A stretch of DNA of 64,000 bases. It comes from Pseudooceanicola batsensis HTCC2597 (GTDB lineage: Bacteria > Pseudomonadota > Alphaproteobacteria > Rhodobacterales > Rhodobacteraceae). This document shows, one piece after another, positions 1-7,429 of this stretch. The stretch is taken from positions 1,705,739 to 1,769,738 of the forward strand of contig NZ_CH724131.1 in assembly GCF_000152725.1 (NCBI RefSeq). The letters run 5' to 3'. Each line of letters begins with the position of its first letter. The first letter of the stretch is position 1. Made by a program: the position numbers and the translations under genes. The notes under the pieces were generated by a model, which had not been told where the DNA came from, made no database searches, and saw only the letters and a program-made list of their open reading frames with translations.

Positions 1-449
1 TCGTCACCCTCGAGGCAGGCATGAACGTTGCCGCCTATTGGCCGATCCGGGGCGAGCCGGACCTGCGTCCCTGGATGGAGCGCGCGGATGCGGCCGGCGC
101 CCGGGTTCTGCTGCCGGTCGTCGTCGAGGAAAACGAACCGCTCGAGTTTCATACCTGGAGGCCGGGATGTCGCATGACCCGCGGCTTCTGGAACATCCTG
201 GTGCCGGCCGACGGGGAAAGGCATGCGCCCGACCTTGTCATCGCGCCGCTCGTCGGCGTCGACGATGAGCTCTACCGCCTCGGCAATGGCGGCGGATACT
301 ATGACCGCACGCTGGCACAGCTCGCGCCGCGTCCGCGCGTCATCGGTGTCGGGTTCTCCGGCTGCCATCTGCCCTCCATCTACCCGATGCCCTGGGACGT
401 GCCGATGAGCGAGCTGCTCTTGTCGGACGGGACGCACAAGAAGCGATGA
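1..449 (+). CDS. 5-formyltetrahydrofolate cyclo-ligase family protein (5' end outside window)
   Basis: The ATP-dependent enzyme of this family converts 5-formyl-THF to 5,10-methenyl-THF in the cytosol. Seen: the reading frame is open from base 3 and carries the family's C-terminal half, including GEPDLRP, the conserved Pro-Leu segment (APLVGVDD) and the signature GNGGGYYDRTL. The usual signature begins G(Y/N)GGGYYDR, so the key glycine/tyrosine loop is intact. The ATG at 21 is probably internal, because about 55-60 N-terminal residues with the ATP-binding basic patch are missing from a family of roughly 190 residues. It ends 168 bases before the arsH stop and is convergent with it. The family is clear; the folate role is known of the family, not shown here. 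Confidence 0.8.
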   Translation, partial: VTLEAGMNVAAYWPIRGEPDLRPWMERADAAGARVLLPVVVEENEPLEFHTWRPGCRMTRGFWNILVPADGERHAPDLVIAPLVGVDDELYRLGNGGGYYDRTLAQLAPRPRVIGVGFSGCHLPSIYPMPWDVPMSELLLSDGTHKKR

Positions 450-617
450 CCCCGGCGCGCGCCCCGTTCGGATCGCGGAAAACACCAGTGGCAACACAGC
501 GCCAATGCCGCGACCACGGAATAAAGCGCCTCTCGTGCCCTATGCGACGCGCCTGCTCGAGTCGCGCCCCCCGCCGGCAGACTGTTTGCCGACACAGAAG
601 GCCGCCAGCATGGTCGC

Positions 618-1331
618 TCAGACCGCCTTTGCCTGATTCACCCGCTTCGACAGCGCCTTGTGGCTTTCGACCCGCTCGGAATAGCGGTCGACGAGAGCAT
701 CCTTGATGTCACGTGTCAGCAGAGTGAACTTCACAAGTTCCTCCATCACATCGACGATGCGGTTGTAATAGGGAGAGGGTTTCATCCGCCCGTCCTCGTC
801 GAACTCGTCCCAGGCCTTGGCGACGGAGGATTGGTTGGAGATCGTCAGAAGCCGCATCCAGCGGCCGAGGATCCGCAGTTGATTGACCGTGTTGAATGAT
901 TGCGAACCACCACAGACCTGCATCACCGCCAGCGTCTTGCCCTGCGTCGGCCGAACGCCCCCCAGCGACAGCGGAATCCAGTCGATCTGACTTTTCATGA
1001 GCCCGGTCATGGCGCCATGACGTTCCGGAGATGACCAAACCATGCCCTCGCACCAGTTCACCAGATCGCGCAACTCGGCGACCTTGGGATGATCTTCCGG
1101 TTCGGCATCGGGAGCGGGCAGACCGTGAGGGTCGAAGATCACCACCTCGGCCCCGAAGCGGGTCAGGATACGCCCGGCCTCTTCAGCGGCGAACCGCGAG
1201 AAGCTGCGGGCGCGCAGTGAACCGTAAAGGATCAAGATGCGCGGCGCGTGGGTGCTTATGTCGGCAGGAAACAGCGCCTCGGGATCGATCGGCGCAAAAG
1301 CGTCTTCCGAGAGTTGCGCGGGGCTGGTCAT
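618..1331 (-). CDS. arsH: ArsH, NADPH-dependent FMN reductase of arsenic resistance
   Basis: 237 residues, the usual length for ArsH. The flavodoxin-like fold is seen in the FMN phosphate loop [12 protein letters not shown] (about residues 35-46) and in the strongly conserved [21 protein letters not shown] stretch (shown in part). Known ArsH proteins reduce FMN with NADPH and oxidise trivalent organoarsenicals or reduce quinones and metals in the cytosol. It is last in an acr3-arsC-arsH operon: its ATG overlaps the arsC stop by 4 bases (ATGA), so the two are probably translationally coupled. Control is expected through the arsR operators upstream of acr3. Nothing odd is seen in the sequence. 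Confidence 0.93.
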   Translation of the reverse strand: MTSPAQLSEDAFAPIDPEALFPADISTHAPRILILYGSLRARSFSRFAAEEAGRILTRFGAEVVIFDPHGLPAPDAEPEDHPKVAELRDLVNWCEGMVWSSPERHGAMTGLMKSQIDWIPLSLGGVRPTQGKTLAVMQVCGGSQSFNTVNQLRILGRWMRLLTISNQSSVAKAWDEFDEDGRMKPSPYYNRIVDVMEELVKFTLLTRDIKDALVDRYSERVESHKALSKRVNQAKAV

Positions 1332-1744
1332 GGGCGGGCTCCGTTTTCATCAATCACCATCTGTCCGTCCTCCTTGAACAGCGGCCCGGGCGGCAGCTGA
1401 CCGAGCAGGTCGAACACGGCCTCTGATGGACGGCAGAGGCGGGTGCCCTTTGCCGTGCAGACAATCGGGCGGTTCACAAGAACGGGATGGGCGAGCATCG
1501 CGTCGATGAGCGCGTCCTCGGAAACGTCCTCTTCCAGAAGACCGAGCTCTCGGGCCGGGGATTTCGTCTCTCGCAGAGCTGCGCGCGGGGTGAGGCCTGC
1601 GGCTGCGAAGAGTGCCAGGAGCTGCGGCCGGGTCCAGCCTTCCTTCAGATACTCGATGACCACCGGTTCGACCCCGCTTGCCCGCAGGAAGGCCAGCACG
1701 TTGCGCGAGGTTCCGCAGTCAGGATTGTGATGGATGACGATCAT
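1328..1744 (-). CDS. arsC: Glutaredoxin-dependent arsenate reductase ArsC
   Basis: 138 residues. The N-terminal [12 protein letters not shown] holds the catalytic cysteine (residue 10) and the phosphate/arsenate-binding loop. Downstream basic residues, including the [15 protein letters not shown] segment near residues 93-107, match the glutaredoxin-coupled ArsC class (arsenate to arsenite in the cytosol). It lies 3 bases after the acr3 stop and overlaps arsH by 4 bases. The arsenite produced would be exported by the Acr3 protein next to it. The two-cysteine low-molecular-weight phosphatase type of ArsC is a different family and is not this protein. Confidence 0.94.
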   Translation of the reverse strand: MIVIHHNPDCGTSRNVLAFLRASGVEPVVIEYLKEGWTRPQLLALFAAAGLTPRAALRETKSPARELGLLEEDVSEDALIDAMLAHPVLVNRPIVCTAKGTRLCRPSEAVFDLLGQLPPGPLFKEDGQMVIDENGARP

Positions 1745-1747
1745 CGC

Positions 1748-2800
1748 TCAGGCTCCGTGCTCGGCGCCGGGAAAGCGCGCCCGGGTCCGGTTGGCGAAGG
1801 CGACCAGGGACAGCATGACCGGCACTTCGACCAGCACCCCCACCACCGTGGCGAGCGCAGCGCCGGAGTTCAGTCCGAACAGGCTGATGGCGACGGCCAC
1901 CGCAAGTTCGAAGAAGTTCGAGGTGCCGATCATCGCGCAGGGCGCGGCGATGCGATGGGGCACCCTGAGAAGCCAGGCCGCACCGTAGGCGAGCGCGAAG
2001 ATGCCGTAGCTCTGGATCAGGATCGGCACGGCGATCAGGGCGATAATTCCAGGTCGCGAGAGGATCGTCTCGCCCTGGAGGCCGAAAAGGATTGCCACCG
2101 TTGCGACGAGACCGATCATCGAGACCGGCTTGATGCGGGCGGTGAAGGCGGAGACGGCCGCCTCCGTCCCCAGTGCGCGGCGGGTGAGCAGCCCCGCAAG
2201 CAATGGCAGGACGACGTAGAGCACGGTGGCCAGGACCAGCGTCTCCCATGGCACGGCGATCTCGGTCACCCCGAGCAGCAACGCCACGATCGGCGCGAAG
2301 GCCACCACCATGATGAGGTCGTTGACCGAGACCTGCACCAGCGTATAGGTGGCGTCGCCCCGCGTGAGCTGGCTCCAGACGAAGACCATCGCCGTACAGG
2401 GCGCCGCGCCGAGCAGGATCAGCCCCGCGATATACTGCGCGGCGTCCTCGGGCGCGATCCACGGCGCGAAGATGTGCTCGAAGAACAGCACCGCGAGCAA
2501 CGCCATGGTGAAGGGCTTGATCAGCCAGTTCACAACGAGCGTGACCAGCAGGCCCTTGGGCTGCCGTGCGACGCCGGCGACGGCGCCGAAATCGACGCCG
2601 ACCATCATCGGGTAGACCATCGCCCAGATCAGCACCGCGACCACGAGGTTGATCGAGGCGACTTCGGCGGCGGCGATGGCATCGACAGCACCCGGCACCA
2701 GGCTGCCGATGGCGATGCCGACCACCATGGCAAGCGCGACCCAGAGGCTCAACAGGCGTTCGAAGCGGCCCATCGTCGGCGGGGCTGAGGTATCTGACAT
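1748..2800 (-). CDS. acr3: Acr3-family arsenite efflux permease
   Basis: 350 residues with about ten hydrophobic segments, typical of Acr3 in the inner membrane. The fourth helix region reads [21 protein letters not shown] (shown whole as motif), which includes the conserved cysteine required for transport in studied Acr3 proteins. The C-terminal half has the paired [16 protein letters not shown]-type motif. Function by family: proton-coupled export of arsenite. It is the first gene of the acr3-arsC-arsH operon. The start at 2800 has a GGAG eight bases upstream. The divergent arsR begins at 2923, and the 122-base gap carries two palindromes, so arsenite-induced derepression is likely. Confidence 0.93.
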   Translation of the reverse strand: MSDTSAPPTMGRFERLLSLWVALAMVVGIAIGSLVPGAVDAIAAAEVASINLVVAVLIWAMVYPMMVGVDFGAVAGVARQPKGLLVTLVVNWLIKPFTMALLAVLFFEHIFAPWIAPEDAAQYIAGLILLGAAPCTAMVFVWSQLTRGDATYTLVQVSVNDLIMVVAFAPIVALLLGVTEIAVPWETLVLATVLYVVLPLLAGLLTRRALGTEAAVSAFTARIKPVSMIGLVATVAILFGLQGETILSRPGIIALIAVPILIQSYGIFALAYGAAWLLRVPHRIAAPCAMIGTSNFFELAVAVAISLFGLNSGAALATVVGVLVEVPVMLSLVAFANRTRARFPGAEHGA

Positions 2801-2834
2801 GAAGGGTCTCCGAAACAGTGCTGCGTCATAAATT

Positions 2835-2862
2835 CGTCATTTCGCGTATTCGCGAAGTGACG
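2835..2862. promoter_or_regulatory. Putative ArsR operator 1 (28-bp palindrome)
   Basis: The sequence is a near-perfect inverted repeat: CGTCA.TTCGCG on the left is mirrored by CGCGAA.TGACG on the right around a 4-base centre. It lies 34 bases upstream of the acr3 start in the acr3/arsR intergenic space. The core TTTCGCG...CGCGAA recurs in a second site at the arsR start. Binding by ArsR is inferred from position and symmetry. Confidence 0.65.
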
Positions 2863-2902
2863 CTTGGGTAGGCCGAAGACTCGCGCCTTGTCAACACTCC
2901 TC

Positions 2903-2922
2903 ATTTCGCGTAATCACGAAAT
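2903..2922. promoter_or_regulatory. Putative ArsR operator 2, abutting the arsR start codon
   Basis: A second palindrome, ATTTCGCGTAATCACGAAAT, shares its left arm with operator 1 and ends on the base before the arsR ATG. Because it fills the space where a ribosome-binding site would be, no Shine-Dalgarno sequence is present, and arsR may be translated from a leaderless or very short-leadered mRNA. Binding is inferred. Confidence 0.55.
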
Positions 2923-3246
2923 ATGGACCAAAGCTATGCCATCGACGCATTTGGCGCCCTTGCCCACGACACACGCTTGCAGATTTTCCGCCTCCTGGTG
3001 CAGCGCGGGCCGGCGGGCACGCCAGCGATGGAGGTCGGCCGGCTCCTCGACCTGAAGCCGTCGACCTTGTCCGGTCATCTCGCGACCTTGAAACGGGCCG
3101 GCTTGGTTCAGGCCGAGCGGCAGCACCGCGAGGTGCTGTATGCGCCCCGGCTCCAAACGGTGAACGGGCTGGTGCGCTTCTTGCTCGAGGATTGCTGTGG
3201 CGGTGACGAGGCCGCCTGCGCCGGGCTCGCCCCACCCCCGGCATGA
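2923..3246 (+). CDS. arsR: ArsR/SmtB-family arsenite-responsive repressor
   Basis: 107 residues with an ArsR winged helix: FGALAHDTRLQIFRLL, then the recognition helix LKPSTLSGHLATLKRAGLV (about residues 44-62) and the wing REVLYAP. There is no CxC metal site in the DNA-binding helix. Instead the C-terminus carries CCGGDEAAC (Cys91, Cys92, Cys99), which resembles the three-cysteine arsenite site known in Acidithiobacillus ferrooxidans ArsR. It is divergent from acr3-arsC-arsH, with two shared palindromes in between. The start at 2923 fits the family's N-terminal length but lacks a Shine-Dalgarno sequence. Role: repressor of the ars operon and itself, released by As(III) or Sb(III). Confidence 0.92.
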   Translation: MDQSYAIDAFGALAHDTRLQIFRLLVQRGPAGTPAMEVGRLLDLKPSTLSGHLATLKRAGLVQAERQHREVLYAPRLQTVNGLVRFLLEDCCGGDEAACAGLAPPPA

Positions 3247-3555
3247 GCGGGGAGCGGATCACCTGTCGGTGTTTGGTTCATTGCGCTGCCACCTGAGCGT
3301 TCCCGCGCGCGATCCGGGCGAAAACTCGGGGTGGCGCGCGCCGAAGTCAGGAGATAATGAAGGTCCATCCCTGAAAGGCGCGCGGCGACCGACCGGAGCC
3401 GCCGCGTGGATCAGGGACCGGATTTATCCGCTCGCCGACCTGATCGGGTGCACGCCCATGTCGAGACCGCCTACAAACCCGGCAATGTCGTCGTGGTGTG
3501 ATAGGCTCGCACGAAGGCCGGCCCCGGAACCGCCAATTCTATCGGAGATATTATC
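3247..3555. other. Intergenic stretch between arsR and the VOC gene
   Basis: 309 bases without an intact gene. It contains the frameshifted tail of a medium-chain dehydrogenase (3419-3501) and, next to the VOC gene, the GGAG that serves as its ribosome-binding site. No terminator hairpin with a T-run was seen after arsR. Confidence 0.5.
3419..3501 (+). pseudogene. 3' remnant of an MDR-type (zinc/quinone) alcohol dehydrogenase, frameshifted
   Basis: From 3419 one frame reads RIYPLADL, which matches the segment before the last helix of medium-chain dehydrogenases. Near 3442 the match jumps frame and continues as DRVHAHVETAYKPGNVVVV to a stop at 3499-3501, the typical C-terminus of this superfamily (an AH..vEtg...GnvV pattern). 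Restoring one base (a G near 3442) would join the two parts. Nothing recognisable of the catalytic or Rossmann domain remains upstream. Seen: the frame change and motif. Inferred: decay of a once-complete gene, possibly when the ars island was inserted. Confidence 0.45.
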
Positions 3556-3909
3556 ATGAATATGAACTACTTCGTCGTCGGAACGAACGACATGCGTGCA
3601 TCCCGCGCCTTTTACGACGCATTTTTCGAAGGCGCGGGTCTACAGAGCATGTCGCCCTCGGACCGCATGACCTATTGGCTTGGAGAGAATTTTGCCTTCG
3701 CGGTTGCGATACCCTTCGACGAAAAGCCGGCGACCAACGGGAACGGCACGATGGTGGGCTTTTGCGTTGGCAGAGACGATGTCGAAAGGATGCACCGTCT
3801 GGCGCTGGAGCTTGGTGGCACCTGCGAAGGTGCCCCCGGTCAGCGCGGACCGAAATTCTCGGCCTACGTGAGAGACCTCGACGGCAACAAGCTGTGCCTG
3901 TCCGACTGA
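3556..3909 (+). CDS. VOC (glyoxalase/bleomycin-resistance) superfamily protein
   Basis: 117 residues, one VOC module of paired beta-alpha-beta-beta-beta units. The N-terminus MNMNYFVVGTNDMRASRAFYDAFF and the C-terminal YVRDLDGNKLCLSD are the usual VOC edges. The final Glu metal ligand seen in metal-dependent members (DPDGN.iEl) is replaced by Cys-Leu, so metal-dependent lyase or dioxygenase chemistry is doubtful. GGAG lies about ten bases before the ATG. It stands alone between the dehydrogenase remnant and an SDR gene. The substrate is unknown; members of this superfamily near arsenic genes can be ArsI lyases, but the ArsI thiolate motif is not visible here. Confidence 0.75.
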   Translation: MNMNYFVVGTNDMRASRAFYDAFFEGAGLQSMSPSDRMTYWLGENFAFAVAIPFDEKPATNGNGTMVGFCVGRDDVERMHRLALELGGTCEGAPGQRGPKFSAYVRDLDGNKLCLSD

Positions 3910-3996
3910 GTATCCCCACTCCTGGTCGAACGGGTCCGGCCCCCATTCGCGGATTGTGTTCTTGGGACGAAGACGACGTGAACCGATAGGAACCCC

Positions 3997-4782
3997 ATGC
4001 CTCGGCTGAATACCAAGATCTGTATCGTCACCGGTGCCGCGCGCGGCATCGGTGCCGCCATCGCGCGGGCCTTCGCCCGCGAGGGCGCAACCGTCCTCGT
4101 GACCGACAAGGACAAAGGCGGCGCCGCCGATATCGCCCGCGAGATCGGCGGAGAGGCGATGCGCCTCGACGTGGCCTCGGAACCGGACTGGGCGGCGCTG
4201 GCCGAGGCCTGGCCGGAATGCGACGTGCTGGTGAACAACGCCGGCGTCACCGGCTTCGAAGCGAATTCGCGCCCCCACGACCCCGAGACCGCCAGCCTGG
4301 AGGACTGGCGCGCGGTCCATGCGGTCAATCTCGACGGGACCTTCCTGGAATGCCGCTACGGGATCCGCGCGATGCGGCCCCGCGGCGCGGGATCGATCAT
4401 CAACATCTCGTCCCGCTCGGGCCTTGTGGGCATACCGGCCGCGGCGGCCTATGCTTCGTCCAAGGCCGCCGTGCGGAACCACACGAAGTCGGTCGCGCTC
4501 TATTGCGCCGAACAGGGCCTCAACATCCGCTGCAACTCGATCCACCCCGCCGCCGTCCTGACGCCCATGTGGGAGCCGATGCTGGGCACCGGCCCGGACC
4601 GCGAAGCGCGCATGGCGGCCTTTGTCGCGGACACCCCGCTGCGCCGGTTCGGTGATCCAGACGAGGTCGCCGCCCTCGCCGTCATGCTGGCCTCGGACGA
4701 GGCGGCCTACATGAGCGGCGCCGAACTCAATATCGACGGCGGTTTGCTGGCCGGATCGGCGGCGGCGCCGAAGAGGGAGTGA
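3997..4782 (+). CDS. Short-chain dehydrogenase/reductase (classical SDR)
   Basis: 261 residues with all classical SDR landmarks: nucleotide loop TGAARGIG (about 12-19), NNAG (about 78-81), catalytic Ser in IINISSRSG, and YASSK (about 149-153) as the Tyr/Lys pair. The C-terminus has the [10 protein letters not shown] segment usual for 3-oxoacyl-ACP reductase/3-hydroxybutyrate dehydrogenase-like SDRs. The acidic Asp after strand 2 (VTDKDKGG) favours NAD(H). AGGAA precedes the ATG. Neighbours give no pathway clue. The substrate cannot be assigned; cyclic alcohol or hydroxy-acid dehydrogenases share this architecture. Confidence 0.85.
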   Translation: MPRLNTKICIVTGAARGIGAAIARAFAREGATVLVTDKDKGGAADIAREIGGEAMRLDVASEPDWAALAEAWPECDVLVNNAGVTGFEANSRPHDPETASLEDWRAVHAVNLDGTFLECRYGIRAMRPRGAGSIINISSRSGLVGIPAAAAYASSKAAVRNHTKSVALYCAEQGLNIRCNSIHPAAVLTPMWEPMLGTGPDREARMAAFVADTPLRRFGDPDEVAALAVMLASDEAAYMSGAELNIDGGLLAGSAAAPKRE

Positions 4783-4964
4783 CATGCTGCCGACCTCGGG
4801 TATGTCGCGAACAGGCCGATCCGGGAAAGCCGGGCCGCGGCTATGGATTTCACCGTGAAATCAGGACCGTCCCGGCATGGCATGGCGCCCGAACCGCGCA
4901 TGTGCCGCACCGCGTCCGAGGTCGGCGTCGCGCCCTTTCTGCCTCTGGATTGACGAACGGACAC

Positions 4965-5033
4965 ATGGACGATAGCCATGTGGCCATGGAAAACATTACG
5001 ACCATCGCAATGACCTGGTGGCTGGCCTCCTGA
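4965..5033 (+). CDS. Trp-rich leader peptide (trpL-like) upstream of trpS
   Basis: A short frame with two possible in-frame starts, ATG 4965 (22 residues) or ATG 4986 (15 residues). It ends with ...TIAMTWWLAS and a TGA at 5031-5033. The two tandem tryptophan codons (5016-5021) lie five residues before the end, and the stop codon is inside the first hairpin of the attenuator. Tryptophan is rare in proteins, so two adjacent codons in a 15-22 residue frame immediately before a tryptophanyl-tRNA synthetase are strong evidence of a control peptide, as in E. coli trpL. Neither start has a good Shine-Dalgarno sequence. TTGACG at 4950 could be a -35 box, but no convincing -10 follows. Confidence 0.75.
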   Translation: MDDSHVAMENITTIAMTWWLAS

Positions 5034-5092
5034 CAGGGTGGCCGGATGACCAAAGGTATTCCGAGGCCGCCGCATGGGCGGCCTTTTGTTTT
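5016..5092 (+). promoter_or_regulatory. Ribosome-mediated transcription attenuator responding to Trp-tRNA
   Basis: Three mutually exclusive pairings can be drawn. 1:2 pairs CTGGCC (5022-5027) with GGCCGG (5040-5045), with CCT/AGG inside. 2:3 pairs GGTGGCC (5037-5043) with GGCCGCC (5065-5071), extended by GGA/TCC; this is the antiterminator. 3:4 is the terminator stem 5065-5071/5077-5083. A ribosome stalled at the Trp codons 5016-5021 would cover strand 1, free strand 2 to pair with strand 3, and allow readthrough into trpS. With ample Trp-tRNA the ribosome reaches the stop, 1:2 or ribosome coverage persists and the terminator forms. The logic is inferred from established trp attenuators; the pairings are read from the sequence. 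Confidence 0.75.
5065..5092 (+). terminator. Intrinsic terminator of the trpS attenuator
   Basis: A perfect seven-base-pair GC stem, GGCCGCC (5065-5071) with GGCGGCC (5077-5083), encloses a five-base loop and is followed at once by TTTTGTTTT (5084-5092). It stands 45 bases before the trpS start, inside the transcribed leader, where a terminator makes sense only as a conditional one. Confidence 0.8.
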
Positions 5093-5137
5093 CCAAGCTT
5101 CCCGATGCGCTGCCTCTCGTTTCATGAGAAGACGCAA

Positions 5138-6139
5138 ATGAATAGACCAACCATTCTGACAGGCGATCGCACCACGGGGCCGCTTCACATCGGGCACTAT
5201 GCGGGCTCGCTTGCGAACCGGCTGCGGTATCAGGACAGCCACGACCAATTCCTTCTGCTGGCGGATACCCAGGCTCTGACCGACAACGCGCATGATCCTG
5301 AGAAAGTGCGGCGCAGCGTGATCGAGGTCGCGCTCGACTACCTGGCCGTGGGCATTGATCCCGGTCGCACGACCATCTGCCTGCAATCGCATCTTCCGGC
5401 GCTGGCCGAACTCTCGATGCTCTACCTGAACTTTGTCACGGTCGCGCGGCTCGAGCGGAACCCGACTATCAAGGATGAAATCCGCGCGCGAGGGTTCGGG
5501 CGCGATATTCCCGCAGGATTCCTCTGCTATCCGGCGGCGCAGGCGGCGGACATCACGGCCTTCAGGGCGACTGTCGTTCCGGTCGGCGAGGATCAGGCCC
5601 CGTTGATCGAGCAGACGAACGAGATCGTGCGGCGCATCAATGCGATGACAGATCGCGCCGTGCTGCCCGAGGCGCGGGCGATCATCCCCAGGACGGGTCG
5701 GCTGCCCGGGATCGACGGCAAGGCCAAGATGTCGAAATCCGGTGGCAACGCCATTGCGCTGTCAGCGTCGCCGGAAACGATCCGGAACGCCGTCAGGGCG
5801 ATGTTCACCGATCCGAACCACCTGCGTGTCGAGGACCCGGGCCGCATCGAGGGCAACGTCGTCTTCACCTATCTCGACGCCTTCGATCCCCACCCGGGCG
5901 GGCTTGCCGAACTCAAGGCTCGGTATCAACGCGGCGGGCTTGGCGATAGCAAGATCAAGGCGCGCCTGGAGGCCATCCTTCAGGAGCTTCTCGCCCCGAT
6001 TCGCGCGCGTAGGGCACAGCTCTCCGAGGACCGCGGATACGTTCTTGACGTGATCAGAGATGGCACGGAACGGGCGCGAGAGCGCACCGAGGCGACACGG
6101 CGGGATGTCGTCAATGCCTTGGGACTGTTCCAGTTGTAG
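5138..6139 (+). CDS. trpS: Tryptophanyl-tRNA synthetase, probably an auxiliary copy
   Basis: 333 residues from ATG 5138, the normal size of bacterial class I TrpRS. HIGH is seen as HIGHYAGSL near residue 17 and KMSKS as KAKMSKSGGNAI near 195. The frame is open further upstream, but the earlier start would fall inside the leader hairpins. The N-terminus ILTGDRTTGPLHIGHYAGSL resembles Firmicutes-type TrpRS more than the SGIQPSG.lHLGNYLGA form usual in Rhodobacterales, so this is likely a second, horizontally acquired enzyme. The preceding attenuator would raise its expression when charged tRNA-Trp is scarce. Auxiliary, inhibitor-resistant TrpRS genes controlled by attenuation are known in Streptomyces; resistance here is only a hypothesis. 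Confidence 0.9.
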   Translation: MNRPTILTGDRTTGPLHIGHYAGSLANRLRYQDSHDQFLLLADTQALTDNAHDPEKVRRSVIEVALDYLAVGIDPGRTTICLQSHLPALAELSMLYLNFVTVARLERNPTIKDEIRARGFGRDIPAGFLCYPAAQAADITAFRATVVPVGEDQAPLIEQTNEIVRRINAMTDRAVLPEARAIIPRTGRLPGIDGKAKMSKSGGNAIALSASPETIRNAVRAMFTDPNHLRVEDPGRIEGNVVFTYLDAFDPHPGGLAELKARYQRGGLGDSKIKARLEAILQELLAPIRARRAQLSEDRGYVLDVIRDGTERARERTEATRRDVVNALGLFQL

Positions 6140-6308
6140 GCGACCAGGGGCGGGCAAACCGGGTTAAGGCCCCTTCCGTCTGCGGTGCCGAGCTCAATGA
6201 TCAGGATGATGCGGTTGTGGCCAAAGCCTGAAAGGCCGGCTGCGACCGCAGCATTCGTGACCCGTGCTCCGCGAAAGAAGGGCTGTTTGCTTGTCCTGCA
6301 GCCCGGGA

Positions 6309-7373
6309 TCATGCCTCACCGAAAAAGCCCTGCGCTTGCCGGACCTGGTCGGATCGGCCCAGCCGGATGCTGCCCCAGAGGTTCCCGGCAATGCCGTTGT
6401 TGGAGAGGATCACGCAAGCCTCGGCCCGGTCTGGACAGATGTAGAGGGCGCAGCTCGACCCCGCCGTGCCGCCATTGTGAAACAGGAACCGGGGCCCGTC
6501 CGCATCGGGGGCCATGGACAGCCAGCCCGCGCATTGCGCCGCTGTCTCCATACTGCCGCCGCGGCCCAGGCCGAGGACGGGTATCGCCGACCGGCGGATC
6601 GCGCGATCCAGCGCGGTCTGCGGCGCGTCCAGCGCGCGCATCACGCTTGTGGCGAAGCGCGCGAGATCTTGTGCCGAAGACCGCAGGCATCCCGCCGCTG
6701 CAAGGGCGTCGAACGTCCAGGCCGGTGCGGGCCGTCCGCCGGGATACCGCGGCTGCGCGAAACGTCTCTGCCGCTCCTCGTCCAGATGATGCCTCGTGTC
6801 CGTCAGCCCCAGCGGTCCCGTGACCCTTTCGGCCAACAGGTCGACGAAGGGCACGCCCTCCCGCATCGCCATCGCCTCCCCCAGCAGGCCGAGCCCGAGG
6901 TTCGAATAGGCGTGGCGCGGGTGCAGCCCGGGCGCGCGACCGCGCCACCCGTCCAGCCAGACCAGCAGGTCGGAGCGGGAGAACCCCGCGTAGGGTCCGT
7001 CCGGCCAGGCGCGCAGCATCGCCTTCCAGATGGGCATGTAGAAATCGGGCAGGCCGCTGGTGTGGGTCACCAGGCGCTCCGGCGTGATCCAGTCCGGCAC
7101 GTGCGCAAGCTCGTCCGCCATGTGCCGGAGCGGCGCGCGGGGATCGACCTTGTCCTCCTCGACCAGAAGGCACAGCAGGACGGCCGCGAACACCTTGGTG
7201 ATCGACCCGATCTCGAAGATCGTCTCTGCCACGGCGGTCGCGGGAGGCGGGGCGCCCGCGACCAGGAACCGGTGGTCAGCGCCCCGGATGGCGGCCCCGA
7301 CGACCCTGTGCCGGGGGCTGGCGTAGGTCTGCATCATGGCCCGCAGCCGGGCGTCTTTCGCATCAATGGTCAC
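6309..7373 (-). CDS. Serine hydrolase, beta-lactamase/penicillin-binding-protein-like family
   Basis: 354 residues from a GTG at 7373, which has GAGG just upstream; ATG starts at 7336 and 7333 are alternatives. The active-site SxxK is SITK (about residue 56), the Tyr-x-Asn motif is YSN (in RHAYSNLGLGLLGE, about 146-148), and the third element is HNGGTAG near residue 308, replacing KTG. The family (class C beta-lactamase-like) covers esterases, D-aminopeptidases and peptidases. No signal peptide is seen, so it is probably cytosolic and not a resistance enzyme. It follows an alpha/beta hydrolase by 56 bases on the same strand and probably shares its transcript. The frame stays open far upstream only as an overlap artefact. 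Confidence 0.85.
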   Translation of the reverse strand: MTIDAKDARLRAMMQTYASPRHRVVGAAIRGADHRFLVAGAPPPATAVAETIFEIGSITKVFAAVLLCLLVEEDKVDPRAPLRHMADELAHVPDWITPERLVTHTSGLPDFYMPIWKAMLRAWPDGPYAGFSRSDLLVWLDGWRGRAPGLHPRHAYSNLGLGLLGEAMAMREGVPFVDLLAERVTGPLGLTDTRHHLDEERQRRFAQPRYPGGRPAPAWTFDALAAAGCLRSSAQDLARFATSVMRALDAPQTALDRAIRRSAIPVLGLGRGGSMETAAQCAGWLSMAPDADGPRFLFHNGGTAGSSCALYICPDRAEACVILSNNGIAGNLWGSIRLGRSDQVRQAQGFFGEA

Positions 7374-7429
7374 GGGACCTCGCGCGGCTTCGCGGGGGAA
7401 TGGCGGGTGCGGCACGGCGCGGGCCCCTC

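Larger units (their letters stand above)
4783..5137. other. Long leader region of the tryptophanyl-tRNA synthetase gene
   Basis: 355 bases between the SDR stop and the chosen trpS start. The first 180 bases hold nothing recognised. From 4965 on, the sequence carries a leader peptide, alternative hairpins and an intrinsic terminator, described separately. The length and content are unusual for the closely packed genes around it. Confidence 0.6.

Noticed and set aside
1487-2788. A 433-codon plus-strand frame
   Set aside because: It is antisense to acr3 and arsC, His/Arg/Asp-rich with no motif; typical shadow of GC-rich codon use.
4950-4978. Sigma-70 promoter (TTGACG and a -10) right before the Trp leader peptide
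   Set aside because: TTGACG is present but no -10 hexamer at proper spacing resembles TATAAT, so the start of the leader transcript is left open.
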